This document shows positions 20,587 through 30,300 of a DNA stretch of 44,612 nt, in pieces. How positions within the stretch are numbered: position 1 is the stretch's first letter; the number at the start of each line of letters is the position of its first letter. The stretch comes from a virus. The notes beneath the pieces are model-generated. The model did not search any database. It had not been told where the DNA came from and saw only the letters and a program-made list of their open reading frames with translations. The stretch is from positions 1-44,612 of the IMG/VR virus record IMGVR_UViG_3300000651_000001; one strand, written 5' to 3'. A program made the position numbers and the translations under genes.

Positions 20587-22018
20587 CCTGCAGCACCCAC
20601 TTGTCAATGCCGCGCCGTTTCAGTGCAAGCCTGCCAGGTTGCCGTGCCCGGTGTCGGAATTGGGGATACTCTGGATGCATCTGGGAAAAGTTGAATGGAA
20701 TTTCCCTGATGCTGACATCCTGCACCACACACACCTTGAAGCCCAGCTGGAAGGCATCGAAGAAGAAAGCACCATGTTCCCCACCACCAATCTTGATGTC
20801 ATCATCCCAGTGCAGTCTGCTCGGGCCAAGGCACTCCCTTCTGATCAGGGAATAGTTCACTGTCAGATCACAGGTCAGGTAGGTGATGTTATTGAAGGTC
20901 CGCATGTCATGGTATTGGAAGTGCTCCTTCACAGTGCTGCCAGTGATTTCCAGAATGCTTTCATAGGGCTTGTGATCCACCCTGCCTGAAGCAATGTGCA
21001 TGCTGGGATCATGCTTCAGCACAGCCACCAGCTTTTCAATTCCGGATCTGACACTGGGGTGGCTGAAGTCAAAGTCATCCGAACCAATCAGCACATAGGG
21101 CCTGTCACAGTACTTGATGCCTTCATTGGCCTTGGCACCAAAGCCCGAATCAAAAGGAAGCCAAGAACAGGCATGGCCCAGTTCTCTCAGTTCTGCATAC
21201 AGCCTGATCTTCTGGTGGCATTCATAGCCATCATCGACAATCACCAGCTTCACTTCAGGCATGGTCTTCCTGATGCCATCCAGACATCTGAACAGGTATT
21301 CATCCCGTAAAAAGGTTTTGATCAGGATGCAGACATCAGACAGGGAACCTTGTGGCAGCTGTCGCACAGGCAGGGCTTCCTTTCCGGTCATCCAGTCCAG
21401 ATGCACCTGCACCATCTGGGCTGGGGAAAACTCGCACACAGCAATCAGGGAATTGTTCACCCTTGGTGGTTCATTGCAGGATCTGGCACTGACATCAGAA
21501 GAAAGCACACCAAACCTTGGATCATGCACAGGCCTGATGCCAACTTCCAGCAGTGTGTTAGCCACCATCCTGTCTTCAGCCTGATCCCCATTCAGCTTGC
21601 AGTCAGCAATCACAGCAGCAGCCTTGGCACTCAGCCAGTATCCAAAGCCAGAACAATAAGGAGCAGGGAAAGGTCCGGATGGACCCCGGACCCTGCCAGT
21701 GTAGTCATGCTGCTGGAAGCCTGAAGCCATCAGCCTTGCTGGCACCACATAGGAATCATCATCAGACTTGAAGATGAAATCATAATGATGTGCTCTGGCC
21801 CATTGGCACATGGCCTGCATTTTCTGTGGCAGGCTTTGATAGTCATCACCCACATCCAAAATCACTTCATCCTGGTGGTCAGCTGTGCCCCTGCCAAGGA
21901 AGAATTTCAGATCCGCGCCGTTCACATCCTTTCCCCAAGTTGCCCTGACAGCTGTGGCCCTGTCCCTGAATCTGTGACAGGTAAGGACAGCAATCAGAAC
22001 TTTCAAGTGATCACACAC
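20564..22018 (-). CDS. Bifunctional glycosyltransferase (GT31-like plus GT2-like)
   Basis: 484 residues from GTG 22018. Residues 1-175 are GT31-like: KVLIAVLTCHRFRDRATAVR, GDDYQSLPQKM, FIFKSDDDSYVV (DDD at 86-88), GFGYWLSAKAAAV and AEDRMVANTL. Residues 225-484 are GT2-like: CILIKTFLRDEYLFRCLDGI, VIVDDG (262-263), LPFDSGFGAKANEGI, IGSDDFDF (314-315) and WDDDIKIGGGEHGAFF. The second half resembles beta-1,4-GalNAc transferases. Two fused enzymes could add successive sugars to one acceptor. Position after the receptor-binding genes suggests modification of tail proteins or of the host surface; DNA sugar modification is an alternative. Confidence 0.85.
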   Translation of the reverse strand: MCDHLKVLIAVLTCHRFRDRATAVRATWGKDVNGADLKFFLGRGTADHQDEVILDVGDDYQSLPQKMQAMCQWARAHHYDFIFKSDDDSYVVPARLMASGFQQHDYTGRVRGPSGPFPAPYCSGFGYWLSAKAAAVIADCKLNGDQAEDRMVANTLLEVGIRPVHDPRFGVLSSDVSARSCNEPPRVNNSLIAVCEFSPAQMVQVHLDWMTGKEALPVRQLPQGSLSDVCILIKTFLRDEYLFRCLDGIRKTMPEVKLVIVDDGYECHQKIRLYAELRELGHACSWLPFDSGFGAKANEGIKYCDRPYVLIGSDDFDFSHPSVRSGIEKLVAVLKHDPSMHIASGRVDHKPYESILEITGSTVKEHFQYHDMRTFNNITYLTCDLTVNYSLIRRECLGPSRLHWDDDIKIGGGEHGAFFFDAFQLGFKVCVVQDVSIREIPFNFSQMHPEYPQFRHRARQPGRLALKRRGIDKWVLQDGSVEIT

Positions 22019-22164
22019 ACCTGTGGGGCATCATCTGCAGCCAAGGGTGTGGTGATGGTCAAGGATGGCCCCAGCACCAGCAGCACTTCTTGCTGATCTT
22101 TCCCTGTAGGTGGGCCAGTAACTAGGGTCAGCAGAATTTCTTGCTGATCACGATTGTTGGCCAT
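22003..22164 (-). CDS. Small protein with internal repeat (53 aa)
   Basis: ATG 22164 follows the upstream TAG by one base. The product contains DQQEILLTLVTGPPTG and DQQEVLLVLGPS, a tandem repeat of about 20 residues, then a short tail that overlaps the glycosyltransferase start by 16 bases. It is encoded with baseplate genes. The function is unknown; it may be a minor structural peptide. Confidence 0.6.
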   Translation of the reverse strand: MANNRDQQEILLTLVTGPPTGKDQQEVLLVLGPSLTITTPLAADDAPQVCVIT

Positions 22165-22165
22165 G

Positions 22166-23200
22166 CTATGGGGTCTTCACACCATGGGTGGAATTGTTCA
22201 GATTGGTGGCAGTCCATGCAGCAGATGTGTTGGGGTCATTCTCCATCACATCGAAGACATAGCCCGGAGAAGTGCCCAGTGTGACACTGCTTCCGGTGTG
22301 GGTGGTGCCACCACTTTTGCTGTATTGCTGCAGGCTGGCAGTGGCACCCACTTCCTTGGAAACTCTGGAAACATGAATGGCCCCAAGGATGGAACCGCCA
22401 CCGGGCACCGTAACTGACTGGAACTGGAAGTCACTGATGTGCCCGGAAGTGCTGTCAGAAATATAGTCAGTATCATCAGGCCAGCTTCCAGTGTGGGTGA
22501 TGCCATCATCCACACAGGAAACCTGACTGCCAGTGCTGGCTGTCCACTGCTGGCTGGGGCCAGCCAATGCTGGGAACAGCACATTGACAGTGATGTCCCC
22601 ATGCATAGTGGAATCATCCCGCCAGTAGATGTCCTTCCAGTACTGGTTCGTATTGTCCACCACAGGTTCAAGGTAGAAACGATTGGTGAAGGCATTGGCT
22701 GTGCCAGAAGTCTGCACACTGCTGATGGTGATCCAAGTCACTCCATCCACTTTCACCAGCACAGATCCGGTGGCTGTGGTAGCAAACACCACAGTGATTT
22801 CAAAATAATGCCAGCCAGTGGTCAGAACACTTGAAGAAGCTGAACCAATTGCAGTGCCATTTCTGGTGCAGAACAGATGCCCGGTGGCATCTGTCCGGAT
22901 TTCAACTTGGTGGGTGGTGCCATCCTGAAAGGCAAAGATTTCATTATTGTTGACAAAAGATGAAGATGAATTGTAGTTAGCCCAGCCCACTGTCATGGTG
23001 GCCTTGTTTCCAAAGTTTCCTTGGCCCCACCACACTGATGATCCGGTGGAACTGATCCCATAAGTGGTGGCCCTGCCAGATGGTGCGGTATTGGTCAGCA
23101 CCACTTGCTGGGCATCGAAGACAATGCCTTCAGCCAGCTGCTGTGCCAGTGTGCGGCTGAAGTAGTATTCCCCACCCGGATCAGCTTTCAGCAGTCCCAT
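22166..23200 (-). CDS. Minor tail protein with lectin-like domain (344 aa)
   Basis: An all-beta protein beginning MGLLKADPGGEYYFSRTLAQ. The central part (HQVEIRTDATGHLFCTRNGTAIGSA...GWHYFEITVVFATTATGSVLVKVDGVTW) has the pattern of a concanavalin/LamG-type jelly roll seen in phage tail proteins. YWKDIYWRDDSTMHGDITVN and the C-terminal region are also typical of structural virion proteins. It directly follows the repeat-containing tail protein (start one base before that stop's end). A role in receptor or polysaccharide binding is likely. Confidence 0.7.
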   Translation of the reverse strand: MGLLKADPGGEYYFSRTLAQQLAEGIVFDAQQVVLTNTAPSGRATTYGISSTGSSVWWGQGNFGNKATMTVGWANYNSSSSFVNNNEIFAFQDGTTHQVEIRTDATGHLFCTRNGTAIGSASSSVLTTGWHYFEITVVFATTATGSVLVKVDGVTWITISSVQTSGTANAFTNRFYLEPVVDNTNQYWKDIYWRDDSTMHGDITVNVLFPALAGPSQQWTASTGSQVSCVDDGITHTGSWPDDTDYISDSTSGHISDFQFQSVTVPGGGSILGAIHVSRVSKEVGATASLQQYSKSGGTTHTGSSVTLGTSPGYVFDVMENDPNTSAAWTATNLNNSTHGVKTP

Positions 23201-24931
23201 TCAGGTTCGCTTTCCTATCAGGGTGAACCACACACCCTTCAGGGTGGCATCAGCTGTGCCCGGTGCTATGAAGTCGATGATGTCACCGGGTGAAAAGGTG
23301 ACATCAGCTGCCCAGCTGAAGGTCATGGTGGTGGCAGTTGCAGCAATGGCCATGGTTCCCAGCGTGGTGGCACCACGTTTCACTGTGATGGTGACTGATC
23401 CGGTGGGTGCAGTCAGACAGCCACCATAGCTGCCCACCAGATTCTGGGGCAGGGTCATGGATGACACAAAGTTCCCCGGTACTTGATGCCTCAGAATGGT
23501 TTCACTGGCTGTGGGTGCTCTGTTTTGGCCAGCGAAGTAGGGCAATGCATAAGGGGAATTTTCTGGCTGGGTCTGATCTGTGGTTTCTGTGCTGGTGCCA
23601 GCACCGGGTGAAGCTGGGTCAGGTGTGACAGTCGAGTGCTGGGCACCACGCTGGGCCACTGTCACCACATGGATGGTGGAATAGTCATCTGATTCTTCCC
23701 ATGGCCCACCCGGTGGCAGTCGATAGTTTTTTAGTGAGACATGGCCACTGGCTGCAAAGACATCAGCCCACAGTGCCACCACTCTCAGGTGTGTGCCCGT
23801 CTGATTGGTGGTGTCATCCCATTCCCAGATGATGGTGCATTCCTGCCGATTGTAGGCATAGCCATCAATTGGAGACACAGGCAGGGGGATGGTGTTGCTG
23901 TTGTGATAGCTGGCAGGGCCAAAGAATTCACAGCTGCAGGCTGCTTCCCTGATGTTCTTCATCAGCTGCAGACACACAGAAGCCTTCAGCACAGATCCGG
24001 GCATGAACACATCCGGATCAATTTCTGCAAAGTCATCTGCAGTGGGTGACAGGGTGCCAATCAGGTTGCCCCGATCACAGAAGGCAAAGACCTGCACCCT
24101 GCCATGACTGGCCATGGGTGTCATGGTGTCAGTGATGTAATTGATGACCACTGTGACTGCTCCAGTGGTCGGATTGATGGAGCACTGCATTGGCCCTAGC
24201 TGGCCCAATGACTTGTCAGGCAGAGTGAAGGCAGAATTCAGTGTGGTCCATCGCCAGGAAAAGGCAAACTTGACCTGACTATAACTGTATACATAGCCAT
24301 CAGCAGGTGACACAGGCTGGGGAATGGTCACACCATTCCAGCATTCACCCATGTTGATGATTTCCGAATTCAGCACTGCCAGCTTGGCATCCCTGTTCAG
24401 TGCCTGTGCCATGGCCTGATCCAGTGGCGCATCTGTGCTGAAGTCAGCATCAGGAATATCCAGCCAAGTGCTGGCAGGCTTGGCCAGCAGCAAGGTTCTA
24501 TATTGCCTCTGGGCAATGGTGAAGACTCTCAGGATGCCATCATTGGACATAGCAGCCTGATCATTGTCCCCAGACTTTCTGTAGTATTCGATGCACTCAA
24601 CTGCACCAGTGGTCTGATCCACATTCCACACACCACACCACAGGGAATCTGGCCCACTGATCCACATGGTGGAAGGGTTGACTGTGCTCTGGATGGCCCA
24701 CATGTAAGCCAGTTCAGATCTTTGATAGGCATAACCATCCACATCAGAAATGGGCAGCAGAACTGTTTCCCCATGCTTGTAGTCACCATGAAAGATTTCT
24801 GGCCTGACCATGCCAAGGGTGGCATTCAGATTGATCTTGTTGATGACATCAGCAAGGGCTGGGGCATAGGCACCACAGGCAGAGTCAGGCACATCTGCAA
24901 AGCCCGGTGTATTTTCAAGGGTCAGTGGCAT
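23201..24931 (-). CDS. Tail protein with three internal repeats (576 aa)
   Basis: Three repeated modules are visible, each marked by P-x-S-x-x-DGY-x-Y: LLPISDVDGYAYQRSELAYM, IPQPVSPADGYVYSYSQVKF and IPLPVSPIDGYAYNRQECTI, each followed by an aromatic strand and a jelly-roll-like stretch. The C terminus (SVTITVKRGATTLGTMAIAA...VTFSPGDIIDFIAPG) is another beta domain common in tail fibres. Repeated beta modules and position downstream of the baseplate hub suggest a receptor-binding or fibre-like protein. No enzyme motif is seen. Confidence 0.7.
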   Translation of the reverse strand: MPLTLENTPGFADVPDSACGAYAPALADVINKINLNATLGMVRPEIFHGDYKHGETVLLPISDVDGYAYQRSELAYMWAIQSTVNPSTMWISGPDSLWCGVWNVDQTTGAVECIEYYRKSGDNDQAAMSNDGILRVFTIAQRQYRTLLLAKPASTWLDIPDADFSTDAPLDQAMAQALNRDAKLAVLNSEIINMGECWNGVTIPQPVSPADGYVYSYSQVKFAFSWRWTTLNSAFTLPDKSLGQLGPMQCSINPTTGAVTVVINYITDTMTPMASHGRVQVFAFCDRGNLIGTLSPTADDFAEIDPDVFMPGSVLKASVCLQLMKNIREAACSCEFFGPASYHNSNTIPLPVSPIDGYAYNRQECTIIWEWDDTTNQTGTHLRVVALWADVFAASGHVSLKNYRLPPGGPWEESDDYSTIHVVTVAQRGAQHSTVTPDPASPGAGTSTETTDQTQPENSPYALPYFAGQNRAPTASETILRHQVPGNFVSSMTLPQNLVGSYGGCLTAPTGSVTITVKRGATTLGTMAIAATATTMTFSWAADVTFSPGDIIDFIAPGTADATLKGVWFTLIGKRT

Positions 24932-25020
24932 GTTATGGTGTGGTCAGTGCAGTGGTGAAAGGTTGCAGTTACTTCTTGCGCGAAGAACAGACACTGCAGC
25001 TGCCTGTTCCCTGCACTTTG

Positions 25021-26835
25021 TTATCCCAGTGCATGGCCCGGTGTGGTGTCAGAGTACTGGCCCGAATCATTGCAGAGATACATGTAATGATCTTTTTCAT
25101 AAGTGGTGCCCAGCGTGAAATCAGACACACCGTTGGGTGCAATCACATACTGACCAATAGACTGCAGGTAGGTGGCATCCAGCAACTTCACAGTGATCAG
25201 GCACTTTTCAAAGTCCCATTTCCTGTCCAGCACTTCAAACAGCTTGGCAGTGATGCCTATCACTCCAGCCACCCGGTCAGGCACCTTGTCACTGGTGACT
25301 GCTACTAGGTCGCCAGGTTCAAGCACTGCTGCAGTCCAGTGGGCAGTCACTTCTTCAAATTGCAGGGCCTTCAGCCCGTAGCGAAGGAAGATCATCTGGG
25401 CAGTGGCAGAGGCAACTGAAAAGCCTTGGAAGCCTGCCCTTAGCCCTTGCGACTCGATGACCTGAGCACCGAATAATCCATACTTGCTTTGGCTGGTGGT
25501 GTAGTCCCTGATCAGTTCACTGCCCCACTTGTCATCTGCAGTCTTGTCAAAGCGAAAGGTGATCTGGTTCACCAGATCTGCCTGTGTGGCTTCGGGCACG
25601 TCTTCCATGTTGCCATGATCGAAAGACAGATTGGGTGCAGTGACATTCAGTGGGGTGGCAATGGCATATTGCCCCGGTCCATTCACATTGCTTTCATAGC
25701 CCGGAATGCCTGTGGGATCTGTGAAGGGCCAGCCCGGACCCAGACTGACAGTGCCACTGGTATAGCTGATGCTTACCAGAGTGCCAGCTGTGACTGATGC
25801 AGTGGCTGGAGCACTGCTGCTGGCAGTGGTGAAGGGGAAGTCTGCATTCACTCCGGATGTGTTCCAAGGTCTGCACAGCGCCGACACAGCCAGTGCACTA
25901 GCATTCACCAGCAGGTTCCATCCCCCCAGATTGTCAGGCCAGAAGTGGTCATTCACACCAAAGCTGATCTTGGTGGCACCGGGTGGCACTTGCAGTGTCA
26001 GGGTCTGACCCAGTGTGATGCCCACAGAAAATGGGGAACCAATGATGACCCCGGCTGTGTCAGTAAAGCAGGCCAGCAGGCATCCACCCTGCACTGTCAG
26101 TCTCAGATCCCTTCTGAAGAAGTTGAAATCCAGCTGGCCCTTGTTATTGGTCCAGATGTAACCACCCAGTGGCTTCATGATTTCGTTTTCAATGAAATCC
26201 TTGGCCACTGGTGCCGAGTCCAGATCAAAGACAAACTGCACCCCGGTGAAAAGGCCCTGTTCGTACATGCCCAGCTTGGCTTTGTTATAGGCAGTGGAAG
26301 GCAGGCCCAGTTCCGTTTCGAGCAGGGCAGAAAGGATTTCCAAGGGATGACCATTCAGTGTTCTGTGATGATCAGTGTCAGTGGGCCTGCCATCATCAGC
26401 TTCTGTGTAGACAGCCTTCTGCAGCACTGCGGAATTGTCCACACAGATGAACTGGTATTCCTTGTTTTGATTGGCAGATGCTACGGAATCAATCTGCCCG
26501 GTGAACAGCAGGGCAAAATCTGCCTGACTCATGCCCACAAAGCCAGTCTTGATGGTGATGGCCTTGCCTTCAAAGGTGAAGGTGGGAAACTCTGCAGTGA
26601 TGCTGCCAGCATTGTCTTGGACATTGAAAACAAACTGGCCCAGATCTGCACCACCATCCAGATCACTGACACTGATGTCATTGTCTTCAATGGAAGTGAT
26701 CCAGTCATATTGCCCACTCACCCCGGTGGGATAGTTGGTGAAGGCTCGGGTGTAGGTGTCAATCTGGATCAGAAAGATGGGGTGCTTCCGAAGCACGGCA
26801 TTGGCAGTCTGGAAGGCAGTGCTGGTGCTGATCAT
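25021..26835 (-). CDS. Baseplate hub-like tail protein with lectin insertion (604 aa)
   Basis: The N-terminal part (ISVSDLDGGADLGQFVFNVQ, GKAITIKTGFVGMSQADFA, FTGQIDSVASANQNKEYQFI) and the C-terminal part (FRFDKTADDKWGSELIRDYT, AHWTAAVLEPGDLVAVTSDK, VLDRKWDFEKCLITVKLLDA) read as the two halves of a gp27-like tail hub or tip protein. Between them, at about residues 250-320, LTLQVPPGATKISFGVNDHF and WPDNLGGWNLLVN look like a LecA/PA-IL-type carbohydrate-binding domain. The start is linked to the upstream gene by ATGA. It would cap the tail tube and contact host glycans. Confidence 0.75.
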   Translation of the reverse strand: MISTSTAFQTANAVLRKHPIFLIQIDTYTRAFTNYPTGVSGQYDWITSIEDNDISVSDLDGGADLGQFVFNVQDNAGSITAEFPTFTFEGKAITIKTGFVGMSQADFALLFTGQIDSVASANQNKEYQFICVDNSAVLQKAVYTEADDGRPTDTDHHRTLNGHPLEILSALLETELGLPSTAYNKAKLGMYEQGLFTGVQFVFDLDSAPVAKDFIENEIMKPLGGYIWTNNKGQLDFNFFRRDLRLTVQGGCLLACFTDTAGVIIGSPFSVGITLGQTLTLQVPPGATKISFGVNDHFWPDNLGGWNLLVNASALAVSALCRPWNTSGVNADFPFTTASSSAPATASVTAGTLVSISYTSGTVSLGPGWPFTDPTGIPGYESNVNGPGQYAIATPLNVTAPNLSFDHGNMEDVPEATQADLVNQITFRFDKTADDKWGSELIRDYTTSQSKYGLFGAQVIESQGLRAGFQGFSVASATAQMIFLRYGLKALQFEEVTAHWTAAVLEPGDLVAVTSDKVPDRVAGVIGITAKLFEVLDRKWDFEKCLITVKLLDATYLQSIGQYVIAPNGVSDFTLGTTYEKDHYMYLCNDSGQYSDTTPGHALG

Positions 26836-27239
26836 GAACCTGTCTGATCTGCTCCCACCACTTTTCTCAGCTTCAGCTTGAACCTTGAAATTCCGTGGAA
26901 GTTTCTGCTGGGTGCCCAGCTGGAATCATCAAGGGTGTAGGTGGTGTAGTGGGCAATGGTCTTGTCAGGGAAATAATTGAACAGACCACCAGCCAGAGCG
27001 AAGCGCATGAAGTCAGTCCATGCAGGCATGTCTGTGACTGGAACGAAGTCCAGCTGCACCGGAAGGAATTCATCAGTTCTAGTCCACACCGATTGTTTCA
27101 AACCGGACACAGAAATCGAGTCTTCACGCTGGGCTGTCAGATCCGGGGCACCGGACTTCATCACTGGTGGAAATGTGAAGTTTAGAACTACGGTGCCACT
27201 GCCAGGATTGTATTCAATTTTGGGAACTGGGTACGACAT
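26832..27239 (-). CDS. Distal tail or baseplate protein (135 aa)
   Basis: MSYPVPKIEYNPGSGTVVLN, then FTFPPVMKSGAPDLTAQRED, LPVQLDFVPVTDMPAWTDFM and HYTTYTLDDSSWAPSRNFHG. A small beta-rich protein between tape measure and hub is the usual place of a distal tail or hub-adaptor protein. It is coupled to the hub gene by an ATGA overlap. Assignment is mostly by position. Confidence 0.6.
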   Translation of the reverse strand: MSYPVPKIEYNPGSGTVVLNFTFPPVMKSGAPDLTAQREDSISVSGLKQSVWTRTDEFLPVQLDFVPVTDMPAWTDFMRFALAGGLFNYFPDKTIAHYTTYTLDDSSWAPSRNFHGISRFKLKLRKVVGADQTGS

Positions 27240-27258
27240 TCGGGTTTAGACTCGACAC

Positions 27259-27359
27259 TGGCAGGAAGGAAATCAGTCCACCCCTACCCTTGATTCTGAC
27301 TGTAGGGGCACTGATTTGTGATGATGCACTGCAGCCACTGCAGTGTTTCCTTCCTGCCA
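27259..27359. ncRNA. Structured intergenic element, three-way-junction fold
   Basis: A 14-bp perfect outer stem pairs TGGCAGGAAGGAAA (27259-27272) with TTTCCTTCCTGCCA (27346-27359). Inside are two further stems: 27273-27277 with 27310-27314 continued by CCCCTAC (27281-27287) with GTAGGGG (27302-27308), and CACTGCAG (27327-27334) with CTGCAGTG (27338-27345). It begins 5 bases after the tape-measure stop. There is no U-tract on the minus strand, so it looks like an RNA-processing, stabilising or attenuating structure rather than an ordinary terminator. Confidence 0.6.
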
Positions 27360-27363
27360 CTGC

Positions 27364-30300
27364 TCATGACCTTCTGGTGACCCGGAAGGCATCAGTGGCC
27401 AGATTTCTTGCCATGCCTTTCTTCACCAGCCTGTTCTGTTTTCTCAGCAGTGCTCCGTGGTCGATCAGGTCACCCTTGATGTGGTAGTGAGTCTGAAGCA
27501 TGGGCACTTCCCCAAGGATCTGCTGGATGATGGTGCCCAGATCCGGTGGAGCAATGGCACCAAACCTTGTGTCCAGTGTGTCAGCCAGTGCATCAGCGAT
27601 GGCACCCATGGCCCTGCTGTCACTCAGGGGCAGGATGGCTTCCCTTGCTCCTGCAGCCTTGGTCAGAGAATCACCAATCACTGCCAGTGTGGGGGAAGAC
27701 ACCAGCCCACCAGTGGCAAGGTGGGTGACATTCGGACCACCAGAAGAACCACTGCCAGCTGTGGTGGCTGATGTCATGGGTGGCAGGCCCGGACCCGGTG
27801 AAGGATTGCCACCACCACCACTGCCACCGGGCACAGGGATCATGGAACCACCAATGCTGCAGGCAGCTGCCACACCAGTCCACTTCAGTGCAGCTGCAAG
27901 GTGCATGCCTGCAAACTCACCTTTGAGGAATGGATCTGCAAGGCAGGAAAAATACTCAGCCCATTCATGCAGGGCCTTGACTGTGGCAATGCCAGCTTCA
28001 GCAGCCAGAAAACTTTTCAGAAACGTGGTCATGGCAGCAGCCATGCCCTGACTGCCCATCACAGCAGCCTGCACGGATTGCCCAATGGCCTGAGCAGTCA
28101 GAGTCATCAGAGCCTTGATGGCTGTGCCTGACTTCAGTGACCCACTGATCAGCATGGTGAAATAATCATTCCAAGACTTGGTGGCCTGCCGCAGCATGGT
28201 GTGGTCCAGCTTGGTAATCTTGCTGTCAGCATCTGCCTTGATGGTTTCAATTCTGCCTTCTGTTCCATAGACAGCTGCTTCCGCTTCTGCCAGTCTTCGC
28301 TTCAGGTCATTCAGTTCATCTTCACTCAGCAGGCCAGAAGCAATTCCCAATTCCAGCCTTGCTCTCAGTTCCAGCACCTTTTCATTCTGCTGGGCAATCA
28401 GGGAATTCCAATACTGCAGCCTGTCTGCTTCTTCCTGCTGGTAGACGGTCTTCAGATCTTCTCGGGCTTGCTTCTCACTCAGCACACCCATGTCAGCCAG
28501 AAACTGGATCTGTTCTTCCTGCTTGCTGACACTGATCCCTTCACGGACATCATTCAGCTGGGCCTGTGACTGCTTCAGCTTGTCCAGTGCTTCTGCCAGT
28601 TTGTATGCTGACTTGACCTGCTTTTCCCACTCCTTTTCCACATGCAGCTGCAGCATGTGATCCCAGTCCACCATCACCTTGATGATGGCATCATGGTGTG
28701 CCCTGCCTGCTGCACTCAGGTCATCCAGTGCCTTGGCAGCATTCTCCATTTCCTGCTTGGTGGCCTGCAGCTGCAGCTGGTGGGCTTTGTGCAGTTGCCC
28801 CGATGCTGTGTAGATCTGGATTTCAGTCCGGATCAGGTTTTCTTCTTCTGCCCTGATCCCATCGGTGGCCACTTTTTCTGCCAGCAGCCAGTCTGCTGCA
28901 TCAATCCTGTGACTCAGGTAAGCAGCATGGGCCTCTGATGCTTCAAACTTGTAGGCAGCAATTCTGGCATCACTCTGGTTCTTGGCATCTTCAATCTGGG
29001 CATCTGCAATGGCCTTATTGGCTGTCAGCTGGGCCTGCAGCTGTCGGGCTGCATTCAGGGTGGTGTCCGTGGTCAGCTTGGCCTGTGCAGCCTGTGCCTG
29101 CTGGTGGTCATTGATGTTGCTGAAGGTCTGCACCACCACCCGGTCATAATCCAGCTGTGCAGCTGCAGCATCATTGGCTGCTTTCTTCTGGGCTTCAGCC
29201 CACTGGGTGGCATTGATCTTGTCAGCATTGAAGGCTGCTTCCTGCTGGGTCTTCAGCAATTCAATCTGGGCCAGCCTTTGTGACAGTTCTTCCTGTGCTT
29301 CCCTGACTGCGATGGAAGCACCTTTGCCAGCCTTGGCTGCTTCTTTCGCGTCTTCAATTTCCTTGGTGGTGTTCAGCTGCTCCTTCAGCTGCTCATTGAT
29401 GTGCATCAGGGCTTCCAGCTGATTCAGCCAGGATTGCACTGCCGCATCATTCAGCTTCTTGTCTTCAGCAGACATTTCCCCTGCCTGCTGCCTGTAGCGA
29501 AGAATTCTTTCCTGCAGTTCTGTGATGGCCTTGCTGGTGACTTCCAGCTGGGCAGTGAAGACCTTGGTGGGATCATCGGTGCCATCACCCTTGAAGGCTT
29601 TGATGGTGGCATCCCTGACTTCTTTCAGCTTCAGGATGTATTCATCCAGCCCCTGCTTGGCAGCTGCATTGATAGGATTGAAGATGGGGCTGGCCCCAGC
29701 CTTGGTCATCAGATCCTGCACTTCCTTGATCTGACCCTTGATGGACTCGAATGTGTCCCTGCCAGTCTCCTGCAGGTGCTGCATTCGGTAATCCATTGCA
29801 GCCAGTGGCCCGTTGGTCATTTCCAGCAGCTGGGCATGGGCTTCAATGGTTTTGTTCCTCTGATCCACCAAGGCTTCAGTGGCACTCAGCCTGTAATCGG
29901 CCCAGCCTTGCTGCAGTTCTCGCTGCTTCTCCCTGTATTCAATGATCTTGTTAGTGACTTCCACCAGCAGGCCAATGAAGGCAATGATGGCAGCAGCAGG
30001 GAAAGCAGTTTCCAGAGCAGCACTGACACCGGGCAATTCACTGATGACTTTTTTCAGTTCTCTGGGGATGCCAATGCCGATGGATTCAGAAAGCAGATCC
30101 ACTGCACCACGGGATTCATGGAAGCCCTTGATCATGTCTTGGGTGGGCTTGCTGACTGTTCCACCCATCTTCTGAATACTTCTGGTGACATCTTCCAGCT
30201 GCTTCTGCAATGCCTGTGTGTTCTCGCCCAGTGCTGCCCGGTAGGCAATTTCCTTCTGAAGCACTGCAGCTGTGGCCTGCAGCAGTGTGCCTTTGGCTGT

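Noticed and set aside
24932-25020. 15-codon frame with a C-x2-C motif between two tail genes
   Set aside because: Too short, with a GTG start and no ribosome site; probably chance.
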